IMG/VR virus record: IMGVR_UViG_3300044798_000068
Coordinates: 1-34,203 of that record
DNA: 34,203 bases
Reading direction: 5' to 3' (one strand)
Source of the DNA: a virus
Made by a program: the position numbers and the translations under genes. The notes beneath the pieces are model-generated. The model saw nothing but the letters and a program-made list of their open reading frames with translations. It was not told the DNA's origin and made no database searches. This document shows positions 7,719-15,722 of this stretch, one piece after another; position 1 is the stretch's first letter; each line of letters opens with the position of its first letter.

Positions 7719-8360
7719 ATGGCACAAGTACTTCCACGTCGTCCCGGCTTGAATTTCGCCGGGTTCTTTGCAAGCGGGGGCCTTGGGACGCCTCCGATTG
7801 TTTGCCTGCCCGTCATCACGGCCCAGACCCTGGCCATGTTTGAAGGTGACGCACTGACCAAGGCGTCCGACGGCTCCGTGTACCCTGCTACCGCTGGCGA
7901 CACGAACTGCATCTCTCACGTCATGGTGAGCGTGAAGCAGTACAAGGACGCGGGCTCCGGTGCTCCCCGCACTGGCGCATACCTGCCTGCGGCAACGGCC
8001 TACACTGGCTCGATGGACCTATCCAATCGGTTGTGCAGCCTCGTGCTGTGTATCCCGACGGACGGATGCCTGTTCGAGATCGAAATCCCCACGGCAGCGG
8101 CCACCAGGGTTGCAGCCCAGGCCCTCGTTGGCCAGACTGTCAACCTGCTCGCTACCGCTGGCACCACCGCCAACGGTCAGAGCGGACACACCACGGACAC
8201 CGTGGCGAACTTCAAGGCTCCTGGAAGCGCAACTTCTGGGCAGCTCCTGCTGGTGGGAATCCCCCAGTACGACCTCATGGGGCGTGTGAATGACCCAACG
8301 GCGACTTATTGGAAGGGCACCTTCCGAGTCAACCCCGCTCTGCTTGGCAGCTACATCTAG
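7719..8360 (+). CDS. Putative head decoration protein
   Basis: This encodes 213 residues, eight bases after the previous stop, with TAGGAG as Shine-Dalgarno. The sequence is rich in G, A, T and short beta segments (LAMFEGDALTKASDGSV, RLCSLVLCIPTDGCLFEIEI, SGQLLLVGIPQYD). The early phrase of the form 'GDALTKASDGSVYPAT' resembles capsid decoration and fibre-tip domains in which such a strand pattern recurs. Position directly before the major capsid protein is typical for a decoration or head-stabilising protein. Four cysteines are present. Function is inferred from context; I cannot name a family. Confidence 0.5.
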   Translation: MAQVLPRRPGLNFAGFFASGGLGTPPIVCLPVITAQTLAMFEGDALTKASDGSVYPATAGDTNCISHVMVSVKQYKDAGSGAPRTGAYLPAATAYTGSMDLSNRLCSLVLCIPTDGCLFEIEIPTAAATRVAAQALVGQTVNLLATAGTTANGQSGHTTDTVANFKAPGSATSGQLLLVGIPQYDLMGRVNDPTATYWKGTFRVNPALLGSYI

Positions 8361-8375
8361 GAAGGACGAACTACC

Positions 8376-9305
8376 ATGGGATCACTTGTAACAAGCAACC
8401 CTCTCTGGAAGGCAATGAAGAAGACCCTCGATGGCATCACCACCGAGGACCACAGCCAGCGCCAAGTCTGCATCGGCAAGAACAAGCTGTGCACCAAGGA
8501 AACGATGGAAGACGGTTATGCCGACGACATCGAAACTGCGGGTACCACGTTCCTCGTCGAGAAGGAGCAGGGCAAGCCAATGGCTTCTCAGACCATCATC
8601 GTAGGTGGCACGAAGCGATACCTCCCCAGGACGCTGGCCCTCAAGATCCCCATCACCGAAGAGGCGATGGAGGACTGCAAGTACAAGAAGATCATCGATG
8701 CATCAAAGCGCCTCCAGAAGTCCGCATGGAATACCGAGGATGTAGACGTTGCTTCGCTGATGCTTGCTGGGACGACTAGTATCCAGGGTTATGACCAGGT
8801 AGCACTCTTCTCGACCTCGCACGTTCTGGCCGGGGGCGGGCTCGCCTCAAACTGCCTCATTTCCGCGGTCGGTGGTTCCATCGTCGGTATGACGCCCAGC
8901 CAGGCTGCTCTCCAGCAAATGCGGGTAGCGGCTACGTTGATGCCAGGACCGAACGGTCTTCCCGATGGCAAACGGTTCACAGGGATCACGTTCCCGGAGA
9001 TCCAGCTCGATCTGTGGAAGAACATCACTGGCTGCGCGGGTTCTGTGGGCAACAACTTCAACGACATCAACACCACCAAGGACTACAACCTAGATCTGAT
9101 CCCGGTCTACTGGTACGACGCCGTGTCGCCCACGTTCTGGGCTGGTCTGACTGACGCCGATGATGGTATCCGCTATCTCGTGAGGCGTCCTATCCGAAGT
9201 AAGGTATGGGTCGACAACGATGCCGAGGTAGCATTCCACGCCATTAGTTACCGCGCCGACCTTGGCGTGAGTAACTGGCGTTGCACCATCCTTGGTGCTC
9301 AGTAG
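8376..9305 (+). CDS. Major capsid protein, HK97-fold type
   Basis: This encodes 309 residues with a strong Shine-Dalgarno (AGGAAGGA). It forms the capsid shell. The order of segments fits HK97-fold capsid proteins close to the Mu gpT-like group: an N-terminal arm with NPLWKAMKKTLDG, an E-loop-like region (GYADDIETAGTTFLVEKEQGKP), RYLPRTLALKIPITEEAMED beginning the spine helix, DVASLMLAGTTSIQGYDQVALFSTSH, and a C-terminal domain of beta segments (IRYLVRRPIRSKVWVDNDAEVAFHA, then YRADLGVSNWR). No protease or extra N-terminal scaffold domain is present; the separate scaffold-like gene lies upstream. It should be the most highly expressed gene here. Confidence 0.85.
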   Translation: MGSLVTSNPLWKAMKKTLDGITTEDHSQRQVCIGKNKLCTKETMEDGYADDIETAGTTFLVEKEQGKPMASQTIIVGGTKRYLPRTLALKIPITEEAMEDCKYKKIIDASKRLQKSAWNTEDVDVASLMLAGTTSIQGYDQVALFSTSHVLAGGGLASNCLISAVGGSIVGMTPSQAALQQMRVAATLMPGPNGLPDGKRFTGITFPEIQLDLWKNITGCAGSVGNNFNDINTTKDYNLDLIPVYWYDAVSPTFWAGLTDADDGIRYLVRRPIRSKVWVDNDAEVAFHAISYRADLGVSNWRCTILGAQ

Positions 9306-9314
9306 GAGGAATCC

Positions 9315-10307
9315 ATGAACTCGCAAGCAATACTTTACGGGAACAACCCGCCTTCTCGGATCAACTTCACTCGGCCGATCGATCTCTTGGGTAGTTACGC
9401 TACCCCAGCGGCCGGCCGGGTGTTTGTTGTCCGCGGTGACGGGACTTCGGTGCTCAACTACGATGATCAGTACACGTCGATGCTTCCATCGTCGACCCCT
9501 GTGTACGCCTCGGTGTTGTCGGTACTGGCACTCGCCGTTGCAAATCGCGGAGACACCATCCTGGTGTTGCCAGGCCACACCGAGAACATCGCCGGGGCGG
9601 ACGCTTGGGCGTTTGTTGCTGGGACTAAGATCGTCGGCATCGGTTGGGGGACTCTCATCCCGACCTTCACCTTCACGGGAATCACCACGTCCCTGGCTCA
9701 AGTGCTCATGGATTCGGCAAACTGCTCGATCAGCGGCTGCCGGTTCCTGTGCGCTGGGCCGGCCGGGACAACGGCTCTGACCGTCACGGCACCGTTCGTG
9801 ATGTCCGGGGCCGGGTGTTCGCTGGTTGACTGTCAGTTCGAGATTGGGATCGATGCGGACCAAATCTGTACGACCTTTATCACGTTCTCGGGAGCCAACT
9901 GCGTGTTCTCCAGAAACCGTGTGGAGACTGCGGCCGTTGGCGCGGCCATCACCGACGCCGTTGTCATCGCGGCCGGGGCTCACTACCTCGTCATGGAGGA
10001 CAACTTCATCAAGGCCACCCTCGGAGCGGTCGGGACTGGAGTCGTTCGCACGTCAGGAGCTGCCACGAACGTCCTGATTCGTCGCAACTACATCCACGCC
10101 TGGCTGGCCAACAGCACCATTGCGATCAACTTCGGCGCGACGGCGAGCACTGGTCAGATCACCGATAACCTCCTTCGCATCGAGAAGGGGGACGATATCA
10201 CGTCGGCGCTCACCCTGAACGCCGCGAACGACATCACGGCAAACGCCAACATGGTGTGTAACCTGAAGAACACGACGGCCATCGCAATCGGGGTCGTCAC
10301 CGACTAG
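9315..10307 (+). CDS. Beta-helix virion protein next to the capsid gene
   Basis: This encodes 330 residues and follows the capsid gene by nine bases (TAGGAGG before the ATG). After an N-terminal lead, residues about 60-320 show the repeating short strands of a right-handed parallel beta-helix, for example CSISGCRFLC, CSLVDCQFEI, CVFSRNRVET, YLVMEDNFIKA, VLIRRNYIHAW and GQITDNLLRI. The phrase NRGDTILVLPGHTENI is one I associate with phage proteins coded just after the capsid gene. It has no signal peptide or catalytic residues that I can point to. Probably a head-surface fibre or decoration protein that may bind glycans; a strong terminator ends this unit directly afterwards. Confidence 0.65.
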   Translation: MNSQAILYGNNPPSRINFTRPIDLLGSYATPAAGRVFVVRGDGTSVLNYDDQYTSMLPSSTPVYASVLSVLALAVANRGDTILVLPGHTENIAGADAWAFVAGTKIVGIGWGTLIPTFTFTGITTSLAQVLMDSANCSISGCRFLCAGPAGTTALTVTAPFVMSGAGCSLVDCQFEIGIDADQICTTFITFSGANCVFSRNRVETAAVGAAITDAVVIAAGAHYLVMEDNFIKATLGAVGTGVVRTSGAATNVLIRRNYIHAWLANSTIAINFGATASTGQITDNLLRIEKGDDITSALTLNAANDITANANMVCNLKNTTAIAIGVVTD

Positions 10308-10314
10308 ATTTCCT

Positions 10315-10372
10315 GGGCGGGGGGCAGCCAAGGCGTCACTCCCCGCAACCGCTTCCCGCCCTTGTATTTTTT
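10315..10372 (+). terminator. Strong rho-independent terminator after head genes
   Basis: GGGCGGG (10315-10321) and CCCGCCC (10355-10361) form a perfect seven-base-pair stem. Inside it GGGG and CCCC can pair as well. TTGTA and then six T (10367-10372) follow. It begins eight bases past the stop codon of the beta-helix gene and ends just before the zinc-ribbon gene, so it closes the capsid transcription unit. Confidence 0.75.
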
Positions 10373-10383
10373 CTGAGGGAATC

Positions 10384-10614
10384 TTGCCAACCATCGGTCG
10401 CAACTACCAAGGCCCACTTCATAACTACACGGAGAAGTGCGACTATTGCGGTGTGTTCTACCACCGCACCGACCTGACCGGCCCTGACGCAGATGGGTGG
10501 CTCAGGTGCTCAGATTGCAGAACCGGGCTCACCTTGAGCGAGCTTGCGGACATCGCGGCCATGAATGTCGGCGAAATCCAACCCATCGAGGGCAAAAAGC
10601 GAGAAGGCGTATGA
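10384..10614 (+). CDS. Small zinc-ribbon protein
   Basis: This encodes 76 residues from a TTG start, with GAGGG just upstream in the tail of the terminator. Two CxxC pairs, CDYC (residues 19-22) and CSDC (42-45), separated by about 20 residues, form a classic zinc ribbon. The ends are unremarkable. The stop overlaps the next ATG (ATGA), so it is coupled to the head-tail adaptor gene. Small zinc-ribbon proteins are common in this place in phage genomes; their job is not known to me. No other in-frame start (ATG or GTG) lies upstream of the zinc ribbon, so the TTG is the only choice. Confidence 0.65.
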   Translation: MPTIGRNYQGPLHNYTEKCDYCGVFYHRTDLTGPDADGWLRCSDCRTGLTLSELADIAAMNVGEIQPIEGKKREGV

Positions 10615-11315
10615 CGGTATCGGCTAACCCAACACCGGACTTCGAACGCGACCAGATTCTGACCTCTGCGATCCGCGTCTGTGGGCTCATTACCGATGGT
10701 GAACCCCCGTCATCCGACCAGATCGCCCAGGCTGCATTCCATCTTAACCTAGCGCTCCAGGAGGTACAGGCCGAAGGGCTCGTGCTTACGACTGTTACCA
10801 GGACCACCCTAGCGCTCGTAGCCGGGACGGCCGAGTACACACTACCTTCGGACGTGATCGATGTAGAACTTGGTCAGGATGACGCCGTCGGCTCCATCAT
10901 TAGTGCCACCGGGACGGCGGAAACCATCGTTAAGACCTTGAGTCGTGGCGAGTGGATGAACCTGGCCGTGAAGAATGTTCCCGGTCCGCCATCGCGGGCC
11001 TACGTCGAAAAGAAGGGCGCCACCAGTATCGTGTTCTGGCCGGTACCAGACTCCTCGGTTTCCACGTTCCGATACTCGAAGGTGACGCTGCTGCGCGGAG
11101 CGGACACCGGGGTTGTGACCATGGAGACGCGCCGGACTTGGACCTCGTATCTAATGTATGCCACGGCTTCTGGGGTAGCATTCGACAACAGTATGGCCGA
11201 GAAGGGGCAATTGTTTATGGGCATCGCCGAGAAGAAGTTCAACAAATGTAAGGCTGGTGACACCCAACATGGAACCATCAGATTCTCCGTAGGCCACAAC
11301 GCGAGGAACTGGTAA
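10611..11315 (+). CDS. Head-to-tail adaptor (gp4 / tail-tubular A-like)
   Basis: This encodes 234 residues from the ATG at 10611, with GAGAAGG upstream and an ATGA overlap with the zinc-ribbon gene; a longer in-frame start at 10497 is unlikely. The N-terminal half is helical (SDQIAQAAFHLNLALQEVQAEG), followed by a strand pattern TTLALVAGTAEYTLPSDVIDV that I know from podovirus connector proteins of the P22 gp4 and T7 gp11 type. The C-terminal half is mixed and ends in a helix/aromatic stretch. Such proteins form the ring below the portal and receive the tail. The family assignment rests on this pattern and on position before the gp10-like gene. Confidence 0.65.
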   Translation: MTVSANPTPDFERDQILTSAIRVCGLITDGEPPSSDQIAQAAFHLNLALQEVQAEGLVLTTVTRTTLALVAGTAEYTLPSDVIDVELGQDDAVGSIISATGTAETIVKTLSRGEWMNLAVKNVPGPPSRAYVEKKGATSIVFWPVPDSSVSTFRYSKVTLLRGADTGVVTMETRRTWTSYLMYATASGVAFDNSMAEKGQLFMGIAEKKFNKCKAGDTQHGTIRFSVGHNARNW

Positions 11316-12055
11316 TGGCCTCCGCACTTGAACTTTGCCTCCAGGAATGGTTGTATTACTGTGGCGTCCGAGATGAGACGGGCGCACCTGTAGCGAGCGG
11401 TCATATCTACTTCTACGAGCCGGGGAGTACTGCAACTGCAATCAGTGTCTACTCTGGCATCGCCGGGACTCCGCTCGCCCAACCCGTAGCGCTCGACGCT
11501 GCCGGCAGGGCGGAGGTTTACGTTGCCACGAAGTATGAGTGTAAGGTCGTGGACGCGCTGGGTTCAACGAAGCGCCTCGCAGTGAGGAGCGGCGGGGCAT
11601 CGGGGCCATTGACGGCTGTACAGTTTGGAACCGACATGGACCTGGACACAGCACTGGTCGCTATCGCCGCGTTCATGGCGGCATCCGCGGTAACTCCTCC
11701 AGTCAGTACGGTCCATACCGAGACGCAATCTGTGCAGAATCCGACATTCACAATCGACTCATCAAAGACTATCCAGTACCTGCGTGCGACTTATAGCGGC
11801 GTGAGTGCGACGGCCACAATTGCAAACCCGGCGGTTGCTCCAACAGACTATGTTCAATACACGATCATGCTGCATGGACACGACGGGGGAGGTGGTGCAA
11901 CCTCCATAACGGCAGTGGTTTTTGGTAGTAAGATCCTCGCAACAGCACTGACCACATGCTTGACCCTGAAGACTTATTCGGCGGAATTCGTGGCAAGGAA
12001 CGGGTACTTGGTGCAGGTAACGCCGTGGTATACATCGACAGATTGCAATGGGTAG
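11315..12055 (+). CDS. Fibre-like structural protein
   Basis: This encodes 246 residues. The stop of the adaptor gene overlaps its ATG (TAATG), and GAGGA lies upstream. Residues about 20-75 (GAPVASGHIYFYEPGSTATAISVYSGIAGTP and following PVALDAAGRAEVYV) match the N-terminal domain common in phage tail fibre and spike proteins, where a 'G.IY.Y..GT.T....Y.D..G' pattern precedes 'NPV.LD..G.A.V.L'. The rest is threonine/alanine-rich beta sequence ending in a helix-poor C-terminus. It sits inside the neck genes, so it may be a neck fibre or a short tail fibre attached near the adaptor. No enzymatic motif is seen. Confidence 0.6.
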   Translation: MASALELCLQEWLYYCGVRDETGAPVASGHIYFYEPGSTATAISVYSGIAGTPLAQPVALDAAGRAEVYVATKYECKVVDALGSTKRLAVRSGGASGPLTAVQFGTDMDLDTALVAIAAFMAASAVTPPVSTVHTETQSVQNPTFTIDSSKTIQYLRATYSGVSATATIANPAVAPTDYVQYTIMLHGHDGGGGATSITAVVFGSKILATALTTCLTLKTYSAEFVARNGYLVQVTPWYTSTDCNG

Positions 12056-12064
12056 CTGGCCATC

Positions 12065-13618
12065 ATGGGTGACTCACAACTAGCCAGTATTTCCTTCTCG
12101 GGTTCGGAGGACAAGAGTGCCACCGAGCTAGGGGGGGCAATCCCGTTGGTCGTGAATGCTATCCCGGATTCTTCGGGAGCGGTTCGACGGAGACCTGGCG
12201 TCACTCCGTGGGATGGGTTCGACGATGCGACATTCCCATATGACTATAATGTCGCAAATGCCGCGATCATCGGGATGATGCCATTCGGCGACGTGCTGGT
12301 TTTCGTTACGGGGGCGCGTGAGTTGTACGCACTGACCCCGGGGGGAGTGGTTCAGGCGTTGTCCACACGCGGCGCCGAAGGTACCCTCCTGGCCGGCGCC
12401 GCCAGACCGTCGATGATCGCTGGACGACGATTGATGGTGGTCGCTGGTGGAGCGCAAATCCAGACGTGGGACGGGGCGAGTTTGCAGTCGCGCCGTCTTC
12501 TCAACACGGGCGACGGCGTAGACCCTGCCCCAAGTTACCCACCCCCGGACGCAGCATTCCTATCCGCCATCGCGCAGAGACTCGTTGCATGCCCGCCAGG
12601 GATCTCTGGGCAGATTTGGTGGTCTGGGCCACTGGAGAACTACGAGAATTGGGACGCTGCCCTTGGTGGCGCTAGCTACATCCAGGCGGCGGCAAAGCCT
12701 GACCCCATCGTCGCCATGCTCGATAACACCAACGAGGTGTTTGCCTTCGGGGCGGAGACACTTCAGGTATTCGCGCCAGCCGCGCTTGCCGTCGACGTGA
12801 ATGATCCAAATGTTCTCCTCGACTTCGCGCCGAGCAGAACCATGAACCTAGGGACCGTCTCACCATACTCCGTAGTGGCCATAGATGATATGTTCGCCAT
12901 GCTTGATAGACAGCGACGGATTGTCATCACCGATGGGCGGACGTTCAAAGACGTGTCGGTCCCCGTCGCGCAGATTTTGCGCGACCTTACCTCGATAACG
13001 GACATGTGGGGATTCCGAATGCGGTTTGGCCGCTTCGACTGCCTCATATGGATGTTTCCAACAGACGGGTTCGGGCTCATCTATGACGCGAATACGTCCA
13101 AGTGGGCTGAGTGGCGCTCCTATAAGTGGCCAACCACAACTAGCCCGAATACCCCCCCCACCATTACATGCGCCTACAACTGGGCCGAAAAGTCCCTGTT
13201 TCTAGTCGGGACATCCGATGGCAAGATAGCGCAGCTCGACGACTTGGCTTCGACTGACGGTTGGAGTGGCAGTTTTGCACCAATCATGGTGGAACTCGTG
13301 AGCGGATTCACCGACCACGGCTCCACCTCACAGAAGCACTGCAGGACCCTGATGCTCAAGTTCAAGCGCACCTGGGCGGCGCTACCGGCGACTTCTCCTG
13401 GGCTCAGCCCGAGTGGCCATGTCCGGATCTCGAAGCGCGACAACCAAGGGACGTGGCATATCGTCAAAGACATAGAACTTTCGACGAACCCGAACCCATG
13501 CGTCCAGCTGCGTAGCTTGGGTGTTTATAGAACGAGGCAATGGAAGGTGGAGTATACTGGGCAGGATGAGATTCAACTCGTGTCAGCCCAGGAAGAGTTC
13601 GAAATTCTAGGAGCATGA
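12065..13618 (+). CDS. Tail accessory factor, P22 gp10-like
   Basis: This encodes 517 residues. It resembles the P22 gp10 (packaged DNA stabilisation) family: an early FSGSEDKSATELGGAIPLVVNAIPD with RRRPGVTPW, then repeats of beta strands typical of the propeller-like part (LVFVTGARELYALTPGG, RRLMVVAGGAQIQTWDG, NTNEVFAFGAETLQVF, MLDRQRRIVITDGRTF, DCLIWMFPTDGFGLIYD). P22 gp10 is about 470 residues. It sits below the gp4-type adaptor and keeps DNA inside the head before the tail is completed. No convincing Shine-Dalgarno precedes the ATG; an A/T-poor leader and coupling to the gene before are likely. It overlaps the next gene's earliest possible start by four bases. Confidence 0.65.
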   Translation: MGDSQLASISFSGSEDKSATELGGAIPLVVNAIPDSSGAVRRRPGVTPWDGFDDATFPYDYNVANAAIIGMMPFGDVLVFVTGARELYALTPGGVVQALSTRGAEGTLLAGAARPSMIAGRRLMVVAGGAQIQTWDGASLQSRRLLNTGDGVDPAPSYPPPDAAFLSAIAQRLVACPPGISGQIWWSGPLENYENWDAALGGASYIQAAAKPDPIVAMLDNTNEVFAFGAETLQVFAPAALAVDVNDPNVLLDFAPSRTMNLGTVSPYSVVAIDDMFAMLDRQRRIVITDGRTFKDVSVPVAQILRDLTSITDMWGFRMRFGRFDCLIWMFPTDGFGLIYDANTSKWAEWRSYKWPTTTSPNTPPTITCAYNWAEKSLFLVGTSDGKIAQLDDLASTDGWSGSFAPIMVELVSGFTDHGSTSQKHCRTLMLKFKRTWAALPATSPGLSPSGHVRISKRDNQGTWHIVKDIELSTNPNPCVQLRSLGVYRTRQWKVEYTGQDEIQLVSAQEEFEILGA

Positions 13619-13620
13619 CC

Positions 13621-14004
13621 ATGCAAGGTGACGATCTCTACAGCGGAATGGCCCTCGGCGGAGCAGCGAGCGGAGCAGCGAGCGGAGCGATGATCGGGAG
13701 TTCGCTCGGCCCATGGGGCGCGGCGGCCGGTGGATTGGTGGGGGGGGGTCTCGGGCTATTCACCGGAGCGTCGGCCAACTCTCAGCGCGATCAGGCTGCG
13801 GCCACCCAGCAACAACGCATGGCGCAAATTATGGCCAACATGCGCGCCATGGGGCAGACGAACTACGACGCCCACATCGCGCAGCTTGAGAAGGCGCTGA
13901 ACTTCTATGCGCCCGCCCAGCAGGCTTGGAGCGATGCCTATAGCCCGGGGACAGGCCCGGCCAAGACCGGCCAGGGCGACTGGGCCAACACGGGGGTCAA
14001 GTAA
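13621..14004 (+). CDS. Glycine-zipper protein, ejection-protein type
   Basis: This encodes 127 residues from the ATG at 13621, which has AGGAG seven bases upstream; an overlapping ATG at 13615 is too close to it. Residues about 10-50 form a glycine/alanine-rich helix (ASGAASGAMIGSSLGPWGAAAGGLVGGGLGLF) with regular small residues, the pattern of a membrane-inserting glycine zipper. The rest is helical with many glutamines (QRDQAAATQQQRMAQIMANM). Proteins like this in podovirus genomes are often packaged in the head and injected to form a path through the host membrane. A run of nine G (13740-13748) falls inside the zipper. Confidence 0.6.
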   Translation: MQGDDLYSGMALGGAASGAASGAMIGSSLGPWGAAAGGLVGGGLGLFTGASANSQRDQAAATQQQRMAQIMANMRAMGQTNYDAHIAQLEKALNFYAPAQQAWSDAYSPGTGPAKTGQGDWANTGVK

Positions 14005-15719
14005 TGGCCACCGATTATACTCAGATGACAGACCCGTCCACCGGGCTCCCTTTCGCTTCGCAGGCGGAGGGCGAAGCGTGGAGCGCGGGGCAGAAGGCGG
14101 CCCATGCGGCAGCCGGGACCGCCGCCGGGACGGCCGGGACAACGGCAAACTTCGCCGGCAACCACAACACCACCTACGACTTTAATTCCGGGAACAACAC
14201 CGCCATCTACTCTGACCCAGGTTCTGGGTACATCTACTTTGGTGGAGCTGGGAGCGGCCTCAACGGCGGGAGCAACTTCACCGAGAGATTGGAGAACGGT
14301 TCCTACACACCATCTGGAGCCGCCGGGTACATCGACCCGGTAACCGGGCACATCGTCTATGGGGAAGGATCCGCCCCAATGACTATGGGTTCAAATGGGG
14401 AGAAAAATTATGCGAAAGCCCCGACAGGAGGTACCAGTAGGGAGTACTACTACAACCAGGACTACGGGTTAGGTTCGAGTGCGCTTGGCATTATCCCGCT
14501 CATGAGAGATGCCCACGGGATGCCAACGAAATACTATGCCGGGACTGGCACAGGCGGCGGGATGTTGTTCGACGACTTGGCTTCGGCTCAAACCGCCGTC
14601 GCTGCTTACAAGACGTGGTACGACGGCCAACACCCAGCGGGGACCTCGGGCACACAGATTGCCCCCACCGCGGTAACCACCCCCGCCGCGGCAACCGACG
14701 CGGCAACCACCGTGGGCACCCTCGCCGTTCCAGGGGTGGGTGAGAATTACTATGGAGCCACCCAGGATCTCTACGGTCAACCGACCAACGCGCAGAAACT
14801 CCTAGACGCCACGACCACTGGTCCGACCAACGCGCAGAAACTCCTAGACGCCACGACCACTGGTCCGTCGAACGCGCAGCGCGCGTTCGACACTAGCACG
14901 AACCAGCCATCTGATCAGGAACAACTATGGCAGAAGTACAGCGGGATCTACCAGAACCCGGACTATCTGAAGGACTACTATGCCCGCGCACAGCAAGCAG
15001 CCCAGACCACGCTCGATAGAAAGTCGGCAACGGCCGGCTGGGGAGACAGTGGCGCAGCAGCGAAGGCCACGGGCAACCTAGGGGCCGTATATGGGGATGC
15101 TGCCATCAAGGGCCTAGAAGCGTTCTCGACTACGGGCATGGGGCTCGCTGGGGCATCAGATTCAGGACGCACGGCAAGGACGAAACTCTATGGGGATCTC
15201 GCCTCGGGGGCAGACACGTCCAACCTTGCCCAGCAGGGCGTCTTGACCTCGCGCGCCTCGGGGGCAGACACGTCCAACCTTGCCCAGCAGGGCGTCTTGA
15301 CCTCGCGCGCCTCGGGGGCAGACACGTCCAACCTTGCCTACCTTACAAGTGGGCAGACTTCCGCGGACAATGCCGAAAGTCTGGCCATCACCAGAATCAC
15401 CGGGGGGGTTGACCGTGCCACCCAACTCGCGCAGGACCAGTCCGCACTCGTCTTGGCTGGGTTCAAAGATGCAGATGCTCAACAGTTCTCCACTCAGCTC
15501 GCGACCCTTCAGGGGGAATGGACAGCAGCCGGTCTAACGGCGCAGCAGCAGTATACGAAGGCCACGGAACTGGCGGCGACGTTCGGGCAGGTCAGCAACT
15601 CAGCACTGAACTACTGGCTTGGCACGAAGTTTGGGGTCAAGACGCCTACGTACAGTTCGTCGACTCCGATGTCCACCACTTTGCCAAGCGTTCAACTTAC
15701 CTCTCCATCTGGGACGTAG
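14004..15719 (+). CDS. Large low-complexity internal virion protein with repeats
   Basis: This encodes 571 residues; its ATG overlaps the previous stop (TAATG). Alanine, glycine and threonine dominate. The N-terminal 200 residues are aromatic/glycine-rich with Y-x-Y patterns. Two blocks of exact tandem repeats are present: TNAQKLLDATTTGP (14 residues) twice, about residues 261-288, and ASGADTSNLAQQGVLTSR (18 residues) twice plus a partial third, about 400-445. The rest is helical (LTAQQQYTKATELAATFGQVSNSALNYWL at the end). I do not recognise a family. Position between the gp10-like gene and a giant membrane-like protein suggests an ejection (internal) protein. No enzyme motif is seen. Confidence 0.6.
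   Translation: MATDYTQMTDPSTGLPFASQAEGEAWSAGQKAAHAAAGTAAGTAGTTANFAGNHNTTYDFNSGNNTAIYSDPGSGYIYFGGAGSGLNGGSNFTERLENGSYTPSGAAGYIDPVTGHIVYGEGSAPMTMGSNGEKNYAKAPTGGTSREYYYNQDYGLGSSALGIIPLMRDAHGMPTKYYAGTGTGGGMLFDDLASAQTAVAAYKTWYDGQHPAGTSGTQIAPTAVTTPAAATDAATTVGTLAVPGVGENYYGATQDLYGQPTNAQKLLDATTTGPTNAQKLLDATTTGPSNAQRAFDTSTNQPSDQEQLWQKYSGIYQNPDYLKDYYARAQQAAQTTLDRKSATAGWGDSGAAAKATGNLGAVYGDAAIKGLEAFSTTGMGLAGASDSGRTARTKLYGDLASGADTSNLAQQGVLTSRASGADTSNLAQQGVLTSRASGADTSNLAYLTSGQTSADNAESLAITRITGGVDRATQLAQDQSALVLAGFKDADAQQFSTQLATLQGEWTAAGLTAQQQYTKATELAATFGQVSNSALNYWLGTKFGVKTPTYSSSTPMSTTLPSVQLTSPSGT
14784..14867 (+). repeat. Two exact 42-base tandem repeats in a structural gene
   Basis: The units at 14784-14825 and 14826-14867 are identical over 42 bases and encode 14 residues each (TNAQKLLDATTTGP). 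A degenerate third copy (TCGAACGCGCAG...) begins at 14868. The reading frame is kept. Complete base identity means recent duplication or strong conversion, or an assembly effect. Confidence 0.85.
15201..15338 (+). repeat. 54-base tandem repeats, two and a half copies
   Basis: The units at 15201-15254 and 15255-15308 are identical; the first 30 bases of a third copy (15309-15338) are also identical. Each unit encodes 18 residues (ASGADTSNLAQQGVLTSR) in the same frame. They lie in the same gene as the 42-base repeats. Confidence 0.9.
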
Positions 15720-15722
15720 CCC

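Noticed and set aside
9090-9983. Leftward ORF of 297 codons opposite the capsid and beta-helix genes
   Set aside because: Arginine/glycine-rich composition of a shadow frame; both plus-strand genes are better supported.
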